Positions 25,892 through 37,050 of a stretch of 64,000 bases of DNA are shown piece after piece. A program made the position numbers and the translations under genes. Location: contig NZ_FTNC01000013.1 of assembly GCF_900156285.1 (NCBI RefSeq), positions 16,951 through 80,950 of the forward strand, read 5' to 3'. Position 1 is the stretch's first letter, and every line of letters begins with the position of its first letter. Source of the stretch: Halanaerobium kushneri. Lineage in GTDB: Bacteria; Bacillota; Halanaerobiia; Halanaerobiales; Halanaerobiaceae. Under the pieces are notes generated by a model. That model saw only the letters and a list, made by a program, of their open reading frames with translations, made no database searches and had not been told where the DNA came from.

Positions 25892-27173
25892 TTTTGCCTC
25901 CCCGGTCATCATAAACCATTTTACCACCGACAAAGGTAATTTCATTTTTTCCTTTTAAGTTCCAGCCGGCAAATGGAGTATTTTTTCCTTTAGATTTAAA
26001 TTTGTTTTTATCAACTGTCCACTCTCGCTCGGGATTGAAAATTAAGAAATCTGCTCTGGATCCCTGTTTCAGGCCTTCAGATTCAATCTTTAATATCTCA
26101 CCCGGCTTATAATAATACATTCTAAGCAGGTCATTCCAGTCAATGATTCCGGTCTTAATAAAGTTATAATATAAAAGTCCAAGTGCTGTTTCCAGACCCG
26201 AAATTCCAAATGCTGCATAGTCAAACTCACCTAATTTATCTTCATAAGTATGAGGGGCATGATCTGTAGCCAGCACATCAATTTGTCCAGCCTTTAAAGC
26301 CTCAACCAGTACATTTTTATCTCTTTCTGAGCGCAGTGGAGGGTGAACTTTAGTATCCGGATTATAATCTTCAACTGCCTGATCAGTCAAAAGTAGGTGA
26401 TGTGGTGTTACTTCAAAGGTCACATTAACTCCTCTGGCCTTTGCTTCCTTTACCAGATTCAAACTGCCCTCTGTACTCAGGTGGGCGATGTGGAGGTGAA
26501 TTCCTGTCATTTCAGCCAGAACTATATCTCGAGCCACCATGATCTCTTCTGCTGCTGCCGGAATTCCCTTCAGGCCAAAAATTGTAGAGTGATAACCTTC
26601 GTGCATTACTCCATCCTGAGATAAATTTTCATCTTCACAGTGATCAATCACCGGCAGATCAAAGGCTGAAGCATATTCCATTGCTCTCCGCATAATTTCC
26701 GAATTCATGACCGGGTTGCCGTCATCAGAAAGCGCCTTAACTCCAGTTTTTGCTAGAGTTCCTATCTCTGAAAGCACCTCTCCCTTACTGTCCTGAGTAA
26801 TACTTCCAATTGGATAGACTCTAACTGCTGCCTTTTCAGATTTTAATTTTAAATGCTCAACTACCGCTGGATTATCAGCAATTGGTTTTGTATTGGGCAT
26901 CGCTGCCACTGCTGAAAAACCCCCTGCCGCTGCTGCCTCACAGCCGGTCTTAACTGTTTCTTTTTCTTCATAACCGGGCTCCCTTAAATGAGTGTGCATA
27001 TCAATCAGAGCTGGAATAATTATTTTACCTTCAGCATCTATAATTTGATATCCCTGATCTTTGATTTCTTTTTCTACTGCAAAAATCTTATTGCCCTCAA
27101 TTAAGATATCATATTTACCTTCAAGTCCATTTTTTGAATCATAAACTCTTCCATTTTTAATTAAGGTCTTCAT
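25875..27173 (-). CDS. pyrC: Dihydroorotase
   Basis: Zinc amidohydrolase that cyclises carbamoyl aspartate. The 432-aa class I enzyme has metal ligands in DMHTHLREPGYEEKETV, substrate residues in AMPNTKPI, His ligands in VIDHCEDENL and HIAHLSTEGS, and the catalytic Asp in DVLATDHAPHTYEDK. It overlaps both pyrB (17 bases) and pyrF, so the middle of the operon is tightly coupled. Confidence 0.96.
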   Translation of the reverse strand: MKTLIKNGRVYDSKNGLEGKYDILIEGNKIFAVEKEIKDQGYQIIDAEGKIIIPALIDMHTHLREPGYEEKETVKTGCEAAAAGGFSAVAAMPNTKPIADNPAVVEHLKLKSEKAAVRVYPIGSITQDSKGEVLSEIGTLAKTGVKALSDDGNPVMNSEIMRRAMEYASAFDLPVIDHCEDENLSQDGVMHEGYHSTIFGLKGIPAAAEEIMVARDIVLAEMTGIHLHIAHLSTEGSLNLVKEAKARGVNVTFEVTPHHLLLTDQAVEDYNPDTKVHPPLRSERDKNVLVEALKAGQIDVLATDHAPHTYEDKLGEFDYAAFGISGLETALGLLYYNFIKTGIIDWNDLLRMYYYKPGEILKIESEGLKQGSRADFLIFNPEREWTVDKNKFKSKGKNTPFAGWNLKGKNEITFVGGKMVYDDRGGKNEILY

Positions 27174-28098
27174 TATCTATCTCCCTCCCGGCCAGCAGAT
27201 AAAGCAGTGCCATTCTGATTGCTACACCGTTTTTGACCTGTTCAGTGATTACAGATTGGGGGCTGTCGGCAACTGAGCTCTCAATTTCTATACCTCGATT
27301 CATTGGGCCCGGATGCATGATCATTGCTTTTTTTCCGATCCTTTCCAGACGTTCTGCATTCATTCCATAAATCTCTCTGTATTCTCTGATTGAAGGAAAA
27401 AGTCCGCTTTCCTGTCTTTCCATCTGAATCCTTAAAATATTAACTACATCTACATTCTCCAGCGCCTGATCAAGATCAGAATAAACCTTAACTCCCATTT
27501 TTTCGATTTCTCTGGGGATTAAAGTCTGAGGACCGGCAACTGCAACTTCAGCTCCCAGTTTATTCAACCCCCAGATATTAGATCGAGCCACCCGACTGTG
27601 AGCAATATCTCCTACAATTAAAACTTTCAGTCCAGCAATCTCTCCCAACTTTTCTTTAATACTGTAGATATCAAGCAGAGCCTGAGTTGGATGGGCATGA
27701 GCCCCATCTCCTGCATTTAATACACTTGCCGAAATATTATCCGCCAAAAACTTAGCTGCTCCGGGAGCACTATGTCTAATTACTACTACATCAGCTCCCA
27801 TAACTTCCATAGTTTTGGCTGTATCAAGCAGGCTTTCCCCCTTTGCAATACTGCTTGAAGATTTAGAAATACTCATTACATCTGCACTAAGTCTTTTGGC
27901 TGCAAGATTAAAAGAAAATTTGGTTCTTGTTGAAGGTTCATAAAATAAATTGATTACTGTTTTCCCCCGCAGGGTGGGTACTTTTTTAACTGTTCTGGTC
28001 AGAATATCTTTCATAGCCACTGCAGTATCAAGAATCTGATTAATTTCTTCTGCTGACACATCATAAAGGCCTAAAAAATCTTTCCTTTTTAATGACAT
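27157..28098 (-). CDS. pyrB: Aspartate carbamoyltransferase, catalytic chain
   Basis: Condenses carbamoyl phosphate with aspartate. The 313-aa protein has the carbamoyl-phosphate loop YEPSTRTKFSF, KSSSSIAKGESL, and HPTQALLDIYSI, and the aspartate-binding region MHPGPMNRGIEI. No regulatory pyrI gene is adjacent, as is usual when PyrR controls expression. GGAGG is upstream of the ATG. Confidence 0.97.
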   Translation of the reverse strand: MSLKRKDFLGLYDVSAEEINQILDTAVAMKDILTRTVKKVPTLRGKTVINLFYEPSTRTKFSFNLAAKRLSADVMSISKSSSSIAKGESLLDTAKTMEVMGADVVVIRHSAPGAAKFLADNISASVLNAGDGAHAHPTQALLDIYSIKEKLGEIAGLKVLIVGDIAHSRVARSNIWGLNKLGAEVAVAGPQTLIPREIEKMGVKVYSDLDQALENVDVVNILRIQMERQESGLFPSIREYREIYGMNAERLERIGKKAMIMHPGPMNRGIEIESSVADSPQSVITEQVKNGVAIRMALLYLLAGREIDNEDLN

Positions 28099-28128
28099 TC
28101 AATTACCTCCTGCCCGTTATTCACTTTT

Positions 28129-29424
28129 TTAATTAGCTTCATATCTTAACTCCGAATTGATTTCTAATTCTTCTTCTGTAATTTCTGATTCATCTTTTTC
28201 AATTTCAGGTAAAATCAGGTTCATAACAATCCCAACAATTGCTGCCAGTCCCATGCCGCCAAATTCCAGACCGGCAAAACTTAAAGTCAGATTTGAAATT
28301 CCCACTACCAGAGTTACAGAGACAATAACTAAATTTCTATTTTTAGATAAATCTACATTATTTTCAACTAAAGTTCTAAGCCCGATGGAAGCTATCATTC
28401 CAAAGAGTAGGAATACAATCCCCCCCATTACTGCTGTCGGGATGGTTCTGATTAGGACTCCAATTTTCTGAACAAAGGAGGTCAAAATCACTATTACTGC
28501 AGTCAGCTGAATAATCATTGGGTTATATACTTTTGTTAAAGCTAAAACCCCAACATTTTCTCCATAAGTTGTGTTAGGTGGTCCACCAAAAAGTCCTGCA
28601 GCCAGAGTTGCAACTCCGTCTCCCAAGAGAGTTCTGTGCAGACCAGGTTCAGCTACAAAATCTTTTTTGACAGTTGAACCAATTGCTACAACATCACCCA
28701 GATGCTCAACCATTGTAACTAGGGCAATTGGAGCTATTAAAGAAATCGCTTTTAAATTTCCTTCTACAGCTGGTAGTGCGAATTTTGGAAAAGCAAACCA
28801 GGAAGCTTCCATTACCGGTGTGAAATCCACCAGACCTGAGAAGGCTGCAAATGCATAACCACCAATGATTCCGAGTAAAATTGGTATTACCTTAACTATT
28901 CCTTTGGCAAAAACACTAACTCCAACTGCAATTGCAAGAGTTACAGCCGCAACTAATAGATGTTCTGAAGCCATATCTTTCGCTGTTGGTGCAAGACCAA
29001 GCCCAATTGTTATAATTACCGGTCCAACTACTACAGGAGGCAGAAGTTTTCGAAAAAAGTCTGTTCCCAGCATTCTGATCACCGCTGACATCAGAATATA
29101 TACAAGACCGGCAGTTACAATTCCAAGCATTGCACCATCTCTACCAAACTGTTCTTGAGCTGCAATTATTGGCCCGATAAAAGCAAATGAAGAGCCTAAA
29201 TATGCAGGTACTTTTCCTTTTGTAACTAAATGAAAAATCAAAGTACCAAGCCCTGATGTAAAAAGGGCAACCGCTGGATTTAAACCTGTAAGTGCTGGTA
29301 CTAAAACTGTAGATCCAAACATCGCAAACATATGTTGAAGTGCCAGTATAAATAGTCGGTGTTTTGTAATCCCATCTTTTTCTAATTGATTTAAATTTTC
29401 TTTACTCTGTGCTAAAATTTTCAT
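28129..29424 (-). CDS. uraA: Uracil permease (NCS2 family)
   Basis: Proton-coupled uracil importer, 431 aa, with ~12-14 membrane segments. It opens with KHRLFILALQHMFAMFGSTVLVPALTG, and the NCS2 signature segments (GPIIAAQEQFG, ALVTMVEHLGDV, GGPPNTTYGENVGVLALT) are present, the last holding substrate-contact residues. It lies behind its own PyrR attenuator and ahead of pyrB, so salvage and synthesis share control. GGAGG precedes the ATG. Confidence 0.95.
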   Translation of the reverse strand: MKILAQSKENLNQLEKDGITKHRLFILALQHMFAMFGSTVLVPALTGLNPAVALFTSGLGTLIFHLVTKGKVPAYLGSSFAFIGPIIAAQEQFGRDGAMLGIVTAGLVYILMSAVIRMLGTDFFRKLLPPVVVGPVIITIGLGLAPTAKDMASEHLLVAAVTLAIAVGVSVFAKGIVKVIPILLGIIGGYAFAAFSGLVDFTPVMEASWFAFPKFALPAVEGNLKAISLIAPIALVTMVEHLGDVVAIGSTVKKDFVAEPGLHRTLLGDGVATLAAGLFGGPPNTTYGENVGVLALTKVYNPMIIQLTAVIVILTSFVQKIGVLIRTIPTAVMGGIVFLLFGMIASIGLRTLVENNVDLSKNRNLVIVSVTLVVGISNLTLSFAGLEFGGMGLAAIVGIVMNLILPEIEKDESEITEEELEINSELRYEAN

Positions 29425-29540
29425 TTTATACCTCCTGGATGTTATAAAATTATTGAAAAACTTTTTTGATCAAATTTCGAAAAATATTTGTCTAATTCCC
29501 TCTTTGATTTAACTTGCTTTGACTAATAACTTAAGCTATT

Positions 29541-29690
29541 AAAAAAACTCCCTACCAGTTTGAGCCTGATAAGGAGTTTAAAATCTATTAGTAGCTGCCC
29601 TACTTTGCTGGCCGTTTTAAATCTAAACTTTTAGCCAAACACAGTTCGAGCTTCTATTCCTTACCGGCCTCTCTGGACCAATTTAAAGGA
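29541..29690 (-). promoter_or_regulatory. PyrR attenuator in the pyrR-uraA gap
   Basis: The minus-strand leader contains the PyrR-binding loop core TCCAGAGAGGC (about 29668-29678). A terminator follows at 29541-29577: stem ACTCCTTATCAG / CTGGTAGGGAGT followed by seven T. When UMP-bound PyrR holds the binding loop, the terminator should form and cut expression of uraA-pyrBCFKDE. The loop core matches the other two copies in the window. Confidence 0.92.
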
Positions 29691-29713
29691 TACGATATTT
29701 AATTATTTTTATT

Positions 29714-30390
<677 letters not shown>

Positions 30391-30414
30391 AGAACAATTA
30401 TCTTATTTGAATTT

Positions 30415-30443
30415 ATCTTATCAGAATCAAGATTTTAAGTCAA
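30415..30443 (-). promoter_or_regulatory. Promoter of the pyrR-uraA-pyrBCFKDE operon
   Basis: Minus strand: -35 TTGACT (30438-30443), 17-base spacer, -10 TAAGAT (30415-30420). It lies directly before the PyrR leader, so the transcript starts a few bases ahead of the first binding loop. Confidence 0.85.
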
Positions 30444-30520
30444 GGGTTAATTTCTGAACCAGGTATAAAATGAGAGTTTTGGACCTGGTTATAGTGAATG
30501 AAAGTATAAATCTAAAATAA

Positions 30521-30561
30521 AAATACCGGGTGCTGAAAATAATTGATTCTGCCCCCGGTAT
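30521..30561 (-). terminator. Terminator of carAB
   Basis: Stem ATACCGGG / CCCGGTAT with an internal loop, followed by TTTTATTTT on the minus strand, 13 bases after the carB stop. Confidence 0.85.
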
Positions 30562-30573
30562 AGTTATATTTAT

Positions 30574-33500
30574 TTACTTCTGATAATCCTGTAAAGCTTT
30601 ATATTCTATTCTTTCACCATGCTCAATTTCCTTTAAGACCTTGAGCATAGCTCGAGTGGTATCCAGTGAAGTAAGGCAAGGAATTCCCATTTCTACTGCT
30701 GATCTTCTGATCTTAAAACCATCTCTTTCTGGAATCTTTCCTTTTGTCAGAGTATTAATTACCAGATCAATCTGATCATCAGAAATTAACTCCAGCGAAT
30801 CAGGTGAACCATCTCCCAATTTCTTTACTATTTCTACTTTAAGACCTTTTTCATTTAAAGCAGCAGCTGTTCCTTCAGTAGCTGCGATTTTAAAACCAAG
30901 CTCTGCAAAATCTTTAATATACTCTACCGCCTCATCTTTATCCTTATCTGCTATTGTGGCCAGAATAGTTCCCTGTCGAGGAATTTCTAGACCGGCTCCT
31001 ATCAAGCCTTTATAAAGTGCTTTCTCATAGCTGTCAGCCAGACCCAGAACTTCTCCGGTTGATTTCATCTCAGGCCCCAGATTAGTATCAACCTGAGTTA
31101 ATTTAGAAAAAGAAAAAACTGGAACTTTGACTGCAAAATGAGACTTCTCAGGCACCAGACCGCTTTCCCAGCCCAGATCTTTAAGTTTTTTGCCCAGCAG
31201 AGCCTTTGTTGCCAGGTCAACCATTGGTACTCCAGTCACCTTACTTAAATAAGGTATTGTCCGGCTTGAACGGGGATTAACTTCAATTACATAAATTTTC
31301 CCCTCGCTAACAACATACTGAATATTAACGACTCCTTTAACATTAAGTGCTCTTGATATTTTTTCTGTATATTCGACAGCTTTTTCTTTTAAATTCTCTG
31401 TCAGACGATGAGGAGGATAAACAGCAATACTATCACCGGAATGGACACCCGCTCTTTCTACATGCTCCATTATGCCAGGTACAATCACTGTTTCACCATC
31501 AGAAATGGCATCAATCTCAATTTCAGTTCCAGTCAGATATTTATCTACCAGTACAGGTCTATCAGGTGAAACTTTAACTGCATTTTTCATATATTCTTCT
31601 AACTCTTTTGCATTATATACAACCTCCATTGCCCGACCACCGAGTACATAAGATGGTCTAACCAGCACTGGATAACCAATCTCTGCAGCTATTTTCTCTG
31701 CTTCCGTTAGTGAAGCAGCAACCTCACCTGCTGGTACAGGAATATCAAGCTCATTTAAAAGTCCAATAAAACGATCCCGGTCTTCTGCCAGATCAATAGA
31801 ATCAACTGAGGTCCCTAATATTTCAACTCCAGCTTCTGCCAGCGGCTCAGCCAGGTTAACTGCTGTCTGCCCACCAAACTGGCAGATTACTCCTTCTGGT
31901 TTTTCATTATCAATGATATGCATTATATCTTCTTTAGTTAAAGGTTCAAAATACAATCTATCTGAAGTATCAAAATCTGTACTTACAGTCTCCGGATTAT
32001 TATTAACAATAATCGACTCATAACCTTCTTCATTTAAAGTCCAGGCAGAATGAACACTGCAATAATCAAATTCAATACCCTGACCAATTCTAATTGGTCC
32101 TGAACCGATAACCATAACTTTCTTCTTTTCAGTTGGTTCCGCTTCATTAACTTTCTCATACGAAGAATAATAATAAGGGGTTTCTGCTTCAAATTCTGCC
32201 GCACAGGTATCAACCATTTTATAAACTGGTTTTAAATTAAGCTGATCACGGATAGCTTTTATTTCCTCTTCCGACTTTTCAGTTATAAGTGCAATTTCAG
32301 AATCTGAAAACCCTATTTCTTTAGCCCGTTTTAGGAGTTCTCTTTCCGATTCTATCTTATTTTTATTTGCATCCAGCTTATATTCCAGATTAATAATATT
32401 ATTTAGTTTGTGTAGAAAAAAAGTACTGATCTCTGTAATTTGATGTACTTTATCTACTGACCAACCCCGCCGTAAAGCTTCTGCAATCACAAAAAGTCGA
32501 TTATCATCTGCTTTAAATAAAGCTTCTCTGATTTCCGAATCCGTCATCTTTCTAAACTCTTCTAAATAAAATCCATAACGACCAATCTCCAGAGAACGAA
32601 CTGCTTTTAGCATAGAAGCTTCTAAGTTACGTTCAATAGCCATTACTTCACCGGTTGCCTTCATTTGAGTTCCCAGATCTCGGTCAGCATAATGAAATTT
32701 ATCAAAAGGCCAGCGTGGTATCTTAAATACTACATAATCCAATGCTGGCTCAAAACAGGCAGTTGTTTTACCTGTGATTGCATTTTCTATTTCATCCAGG
32801 CTGTAACCTAAAGCAATTCTGGCTGAAACTTTAGCAATCGGATAACCGGTTGCTTTGGAAGCCAGGGCACTGGAACGGCTAACACGAGGATTAACTTCAA
32901 TTATATAATACTGAAAACTCTCCGGATCAAGTGCATACTGAACATTACACCCGCCTTCAATTCCAAGAGCTCTAATAATCTTTAAAGCAGAACTTCTAAA
33001 CATCTGATATTCTTTATCTGTTAGAGTCTGACTGGGAGCAACAACAATACTATCACCAGTGTGAACTCCAACCGGATCAAAATTTTCCATATTACAGACA
33101 ACTATACAGTTATCATTTTTATCTCGCATTACTTCATATTCAATTTCTTTCCAGCCTTTAATACTTTTTTCTATTAAAACCTGACCTATTAAACTGTGTT
33201 TAAATCCCCGGGCTGTAATTTCTTTTAATTCTTCCAAATTATCTGCAACTCCACCACCGGTACCTCCCATAGTATAGGCCGGTCGCACAATAACAGGATA
33301 TCCAATCCCAGCTGCAATTTCAGCTGCCTGATCAATATTTTCTGCAATTTTACTATCTAATATTGGTTCTCCAATTTCATTCATTAACTTCTTAAAAGTA
33401 TTTCTGTCTTCTGCCTTCTCAATGGTCTCAATTGGAGTACCTAAAAGTTCTACATTCAAATCTTCTAAAATATTTGTTTCGGCAAGATCGATAGCTAAAT

Positions 33501-33789
33501 TTAGCGCAATCTGACCTCCCAGAGTAGGAATTAATCCATCTGGGTTTTCCTTTTTTAAAATTTCTATTATACTTTCAACAGTTAAGGGTTCTATATATAC
33601 ACGGTCTGCCATATTCTCATCTGTCATTATTGTAGCAGGGTTACTGTTGACTAAAACAACTTCTAAACCTTCTTCTTTCAGAGCCCGACAGGCCTGACTA
33701 CCAGAATAATCAAACTCTGCTGCCTGTCCGATAATAATTGGTCCTGAACCAATAACCATAACTTTATTAATATCTTCTCTTTTCGGCAT
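30574..33789 (-). CDS. carB: Carbamoyl-phosphate synthase, large subunit
   Basis: Makes carbamoyl phosphate from bicarbonate, ATP and ammonia supplied by CarA. The ~1071-aa protein has two homologous ATP-grasp halves, each opening with a VMVIGSGPI(I/R)IGQ motif, and a C-terminal MGS-like allosteric domain (about the last 130 residues). The ATG at 33787-33789 has GGGAGG 5 bases upstream and gives [18 protein letters not shown] reading 12 codons longer has no ribosome binding site. It follows carA by ~96 bases and is the end of the carAB unit. Confidence 0.96.
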   Translation of the reverse strand: MPKREDINKVMVIGSGPIIIGQAAEFDYSGSQACRALKEEGLEVVLVNSNPATIMTDENMADRVYIEPLTVESIIEILKKENPDGLIPTLGGQIALNLAIDLAETNILEDLNVELLGTPIETIEKAEDRNTFKKLMNEIGEPILDSKIAENIDQAAEIAAGIGYPVIVRPAYTMGGTGGGVADNLEELKEITARGFKHSLIGQVLIEKSIKGWKEIEYEVMRDKNDNCIVVCNMENFDPVGVHTGDSIVVAPSQTLTDKEYQMFRSSALKIIRALGIEGGCNVQYALDPESFQYYIIEVNPRVSRSSALASKATGYPIAKVSARIALGYSLDEIENAITGKTTACFEPALDYVVFKIPRWPFDKFHYADRDLGTQMKATGEVMAIERNLEASMLKAVRSLEIGRYGFYLEEFRKMTDSEIREALFKADDNRLFVIAEALRRGWSVDKVHQITEISTFFLHKLNNIINLEYKLDANKNKIESERELLKRAKEIGFSDSEIALITEKSEEEIKAIRDQLNLKPVYKMVDTCAAEFEAETPYYYSSYEKVNEAEPTEKKKVMVIGSGPIRIGQGIEFDYCSVHSAWTLNEEGYESIIVNNNPETVSTDFDTSDRLYFEPLTKEDIMHIIDNEKPEGVICQFGGQTAVNLAEPLAEAGVEILGTSVDSIDLAEDRDRFIGLLNELDIPVPAGEVAASLTEAEKIAAEIGYPVLVRPSYVLGGRAMEVVYNAKELEEYMKNAVKVSPDRPVLVDKYLTGTEIEIDAISDGETVIVPGIMEHVERAGVHSGDSIAVYPPHRLTENLKEKAVEYTEKISRALNVKGVVNIQYVVSEGKIYVIEVNPRSSRTIPYLSKVTGVPMVDLATKALLGKKLKDLGWESGLVPEKSHFAVKVPVFSFSKLTQVDTNLGPEMKSTGEVLGLADSYEKALYKGLIGAGLEIPRQGTILATIADKDKDEAVEYIKDFAELGFKIAATEGTAAALNEKGLKVEIVKKLGDGSPDSLELISDDQIDLVINTLTKGKIPERDGFKIRRSAVEMGIPCLTSLDTTRAMLKVLKEIEHGERIEYKALQDYQK

Positions 33790-33885
33790 CTTTTCCTCCC
33801 TAAATTTTTTAAAATTTGTCTGCAATAAAATATTAGAATATTCAACTGAAAATATTGCAAATCACCCGAAAACATAAGTTTACAA

Positions 33886-34959
33886 TCAGCGCATCATTTC
33901 AACAAATTGATCAAATAAATAGTGTGAATCTTCGGGCCCCGGAGAAGCTTCTGGATGGTACTGAACTGAAAAAGCAGGATATTTCTGGTGTTTAAAGCCT
34001 TCAACTGTACCATCATTAACATTAATATGAGTCAGCTCTAAATCAAGCTCTGCTAGCGACTCTTCTTTAATTGCAAAACCATGATTTTGGGAAGTTATAT
34101 AGACTCGATTGCCACTCAAATCTTTAACCGGATGATTTGCTCCCCGGTGACCAAACTTCAATTTATATGTTTCTGCACCACAGGCCCTACCCAAAAGCTG
34201 ATGCCCAAGACAAATTCCAAAAATCGGGACTTCTCCTAACAGTTCCTTTATGGTCTCAGAAACATAGTCAGCATCTTCCGGATCACCAGGTCCATTGGAG
34301 AACATTACTCCATCCGGTTTATAATTTAAAATTTTCTGGGCTGTAGTACTGGCAGGCACTATAATAACTTCACAGTTACGCTCCAGCAGTGAGTCCTTAA
34401 TATTATTTTTAGCTCCACAGTCTACTAAAACTACTCGATACTTATTTTGGGTTCCGAACTTTTCTACTGTCTTTCGGCTGACCATTGAAACTAAATCTCT
34501 ACCGGATAACCCGGGTGCTTTTTTTGCTTTAGCTATTAATTTATCGTTACTTAAATTTTCAGTAGTTATGATTCCACGCATTGTTCCCTGTCGTCGCAGT
34601 ATTTTAGTCAGAGCTCTGGTATCTATGCCGCTAATTGCTGTAATTCCATTTTCTTTTAAGTATTTTTCAAGTCTCTTTTGTAAACGCCAGTTTTCTGGTT
34701 CCTCAGCAAATTCCCTAACTATAAAACCATTAACATGGGATTTAAAAGATTCGAAGTCGTCTTCGTTAATACCATAATTACCTATTAAAGGATAAGTCAT
34801 ACATACTATTTCTCCTTTATAGGAAGGATCAGTAAGGATTTCCTGATAACCAGTCATGCTGGTATTAAAAACTATTTCTCCAGCACTATCTTTTTCAGCA
34901 CCAAAAAGTTTTCCTGCGAAAATACTCCCTTCTTCTAGAACAAGTTTTGCTTTTTTCAT
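33886..34959 (-). CDS. carA: Carbamoyl-phosphate synthase, small (glutaminase) subunit
   Basis: Hydrolyses glutamine and channels ammonia to CarB. The 357-aa protein has the small-subunit N-terminal domain (GEIVFNTSMTGYQEILTDPSY) and a class I amidotransferase domain. The nucleophile Cys is in IFGICLGHQLLG, and the His-Glu pair is in VQYHPEASPGP. GGAGG precedes the ATG. First gene of a two-gene unit under a PyrR attenuator. Confidence 0.97.
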   Translation of the reverse strand: MKKAKLVLEEGSIFAGKLFGAEKDSAGEIVFNTSMTGYQEILTDPSYKGEIVCMTYPLIGNYGINEDDFESFKSHVNGFIVREFAEEPENWRLQKRLEKYLKENGITAISGIDTRALTKILRRQGTMRGIITTENLSNDKLIAKAKKAPGLSGRDLVSMVSRKTVEKFGTQNKYRVVLVDCGAKNNIKDSLLERNCEVIIVPASTTAQKILNYKPDGVMFSNGPGDPEDADYVSETIKELLGEVPIFGICLGHQLLGRACGAETYKLKFGHRGANHPVKDLSGNRVYITSQNHGFAIKEESLAELDLELTHINVNDGTVEGFKHQKYPAFSVQYHPEASPGPEDSHYLFDQFVEMMR

Positions 34960-35074
34960 TTAACTACCTCCACTTTTTTCTTTTACTAGAATCATTGCTT
35001 TGATTTTAGTAATTTTACTTTACTACTTTGATTCTTTAACACACTTTTAAAGTAAACTACTAAAGTTTATTGAT

Positions 35075-35200
35075 AAAAATAAAACCCTCTCACCAGAAAG
35101 AATGGTTTGAAGGTCAAAAATGATATAGTTAGCCCCACCTCAAATTTAATTAGAGTTAACTTTAAATACCTTTGCCAGCCTCTCTGGACTGATTTAAAAG
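35075..35200 (-). promoter_or_regulatory. PyrR attenuator before carAB
   Basis: Third copy of the binding loop (core GTCCAGAGAGGC at about 35178-35190). A terminator with stem AAACC-a-TTCT / AGAGGGTTT and a following TTTTATTTTT lies at 35075-35108. It brings carAB under the same PyrR control as the pyr operon. Confidence 0.92.
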
Positions 35201-35229
35201 GAAGTTCTATTCTTTTATTATTGTGATAT

Positions 35230-35258
35230 AGTTTACCATTAAAAAATAATGCTGTCAA
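35230..35258 (-). promoter_or_regulatory. Promoter of carAB
   Basis: Minus strand: perfect -35 TTGACA (35253-35258), 17-base spacer, -10 TAAACT (35230-35235), directly before the PyrR leader. Confidence 0.82.
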
Positions 35259-35337
35259 TAGAGAAACTAAGATTTAGAAAATTAATTATTTTAAAATTAA
35301 TTTAAATTTAACTTTAAGAACTCATTTGTAATTAAAT

Positions 35338-37050
35338 TTAAATTTTTCTTGCTTTATATTTAGTATGCAGCAGTTTGTGAGCTATTTCGCTGCCCGGGTT
35401 TTCTAAATAACTATCATATAATTTTTTAATATAAGGATTTTCGTGCGATTTTCTTAATTTTTTATTTTTATCTATTTTATAAAGCGCTTTCTGTCTTTTT
35501 TCTAATATATTATCATCACAGGAGATAGGCTGACCACCGCCACCCATACAACCTCCGGGACAGGCCATAAACTCTATAAAGTCAAATTCTTCGCCTGCTT
35601 TAATCATTTCCATTATTTTACGAGCATTACCCAAACCATTTGCAACTGCAGCCTTTAATTTTAAACCATCAATTTCTATTTCAGCTTTTTTAATTCCTTC
35701 TAAACCTCTTAGCTTTTCAAATTCAATTTTTTTAAGTTCAGTACCTGTAATAATTTCTGCAGCAGTTCTAAGAGCAGCCTCCATAACTCCACCAGTAGTT
35801 CCAAAAATATCTGCTGCACCAGAAGAAACTCCCAACAACTCGTCATATTCGCTTTTTTCTAAATTAAGAAAATCAATCCCGGCTGATTTAATCATTGAAG
35901 CCAGTTCCCTGGTAGTTAGAACATAATCTACATCTCCGGCCATTTCTTCACGTTTAGCCTCAAATTTCTTAGCTGTACAGGGCATAACAGAAACAACAAC
36001 TATATTTTCAGGATCTATTCCCTTTTCTCTAGCATAATATGATTTTGCTAAAGCTCCAAACATCTGTTGAGGAGATTTGGCTGAAGAAAGGTTATCCAGA
36101 TATTCAGGATAAAAATGTTCAATAAACTTAATCCAACCTGGACTACAGGAAGTAAAAAGCGGCAATCTGTGACCACTTTTGATTCTCTCAATTAATTCTG
36201 TTCCTTCTTCCATGATAGTTAAATCAGCAGTAAAATTTGTATCAAAAACTGCATCAAAACCAAGTCTTTTTAAAGCTGTAATCAGTTGGCCTGTAGCTAT
36301 ATCTCCCGCCTGATTAGAAAAAGGTTCCGAGATTGCAATTCTTACTGCAGGAGCAGTCTGAACTACTACATGTTTGCTCTCATCATTTAAAATATCTAAA
36401 ACAATATCTTTCTGATAAAGTTCGTGTAAAGCTCCTGTAGGACACGAAAGAATACACTGGCCACAGTTTGTACATTCGACATTTCCCAGACCTCTATTTT
36501 TAAAGGTGGTAACAACAGTTTCCGGTCCCCTATTGGCTGTGGTAAATATACCAATACTCTGAATTTCCTCACATTTTCTAATACAGCGATTACAGCTTAT
36601 ACATTTTTCGGGTTCTCTAATAACGGCATAACTGGAATTATCAACACTATCACCACGTTTTATTGGCTCCAATCTCATTTTTGAAACTCCTATATCTTCA
36701 GCAATTTCCTTTAATTCGCAGTTGCTGGCTCGACTGCAGGTTAAACAATTTAATTGGCAGTCAATATTATGAGTTGCAATAATTAATTCAAATAAGTTTT
36801 TCCTCAGTTCTCTAACCTTTTTAGAGTGAGTTTTAATTTTCATTCCAGCTTTAATTTCAGTTGCACAGGCAGGTTTTAGTAGTTCCTCTCCTTCAACCTC
36901 CACAACACATAATCTGCAGCCTCCATAAATTGATAGACCATCTTCATAACAGAGAGTCGGGATATTTATTTTTGCTTTTTTTGCTGCCTCCAAAATACTC
37001 ATCTTTTCGTCCAGATCTATCTTAATTCCATCAATTTCTGTCCTAAGCAT
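35338..37050 (-). CDS. hydA: [FeFe] hydrogenase, catalytic subunit HydA
   Basis: Cytoplasmic hydrogenase subunit, ~570 aa. From the N-terminus: a [2Fe-2S] domain (CYEDGLSIYGGCRLC...PACAT), the His-ligated cluster motif HNIDCQLNCLTCSRASNC, two [4Fe-4S] motifs (CISCNRCIRKC and CTNCGQCILSC), then the H-cluster domain. H-cluster motifs are TSCSPGWIK, MPCTAKKFE and ACPGGCMGGGGQP. The extra C-terminal [2Fe-2S] domain of some bifurcating HydA proteins is not seen. The ATG at 37048-37050 has GGAGG 8 bases upstream and overlaps the hydB stop by 8 bases. No maturase genes (hydEFG) are in the window. Confidence 0.93.
   Translation of the reverse strand: MLRTEIDGIKIDLDEKMSILEAAKKAKINIPTLCYEDGLSIYGGCRLCVVEVEGEELLKPACATEIKAGMKIKTHSKKVRELRKNLFELIIATHNIDCQLNCLTCSRASNCELKEIAEDIGVSKMRLEPIKRGDSVDNSSYAVIREPEKCISCNRCIRKCEEIQSIGIFTTANRGPETVVTTFKNRGLGNVECTNCGQCILSCPTGALHELYQKDIVLDILNDESKHVVVQTAPAVRIAISEPFSNQAGDIATGQLITALKRLGFDAVFDTNFTADLTIMEEGTELIERIKSGHRLPLFTSCSPGWIKFIEHFYPEYLDNLSSAKSPQQMFGALAKSYYAREKGIDPENIVVVSVMPCTAKKFEAKREEMAGDVDYVLTTRELASMIKSAGIDFLNLEKSEYDELLGVSSGAADIFGTTGGVMEAALRTAAEIITGTELKKIEFEKLRGLEGIKKAEIEIDGLKLKAAVANGLGNARKIMEMIKAGEEFDFIEFMACPGGCMGGGGQPISCDDNILEKRQKALYKIDKNKKLRKSHENPYIKKLYDSYLENPGSEIAHKLLHTKYKARKI

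Noticed and set aside
25892..25945. Longer N-terminus for pyrF
   Set aside because: It falls within pyrC coding sequence without a ribosome binding site; GGGGAGG serves the ATG at 25889-25891.
28157..29158. Three open frames on the plus strand opposite uraA
   Set aside because: They are antisense to a well-conserved NCS2 permease, have serine/threonine/proline-rich shadow compositions and lack ribosome binding sites.
30456..30490. Inverted repeat AACCAGGT / ACCTGGTT between carB and the pyrR promoter
   Set aside because: It may be an operator or weak hairpin, but it lies upstream of the pyrR -35 with no further support, so I do not list it as a feature.
35067..35258. Open frame of 63 codons before carA
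   Set aside because: It lies wholly inside the PyrR leader, spanning the binding loop and terminator, and has no ribosome binding site.
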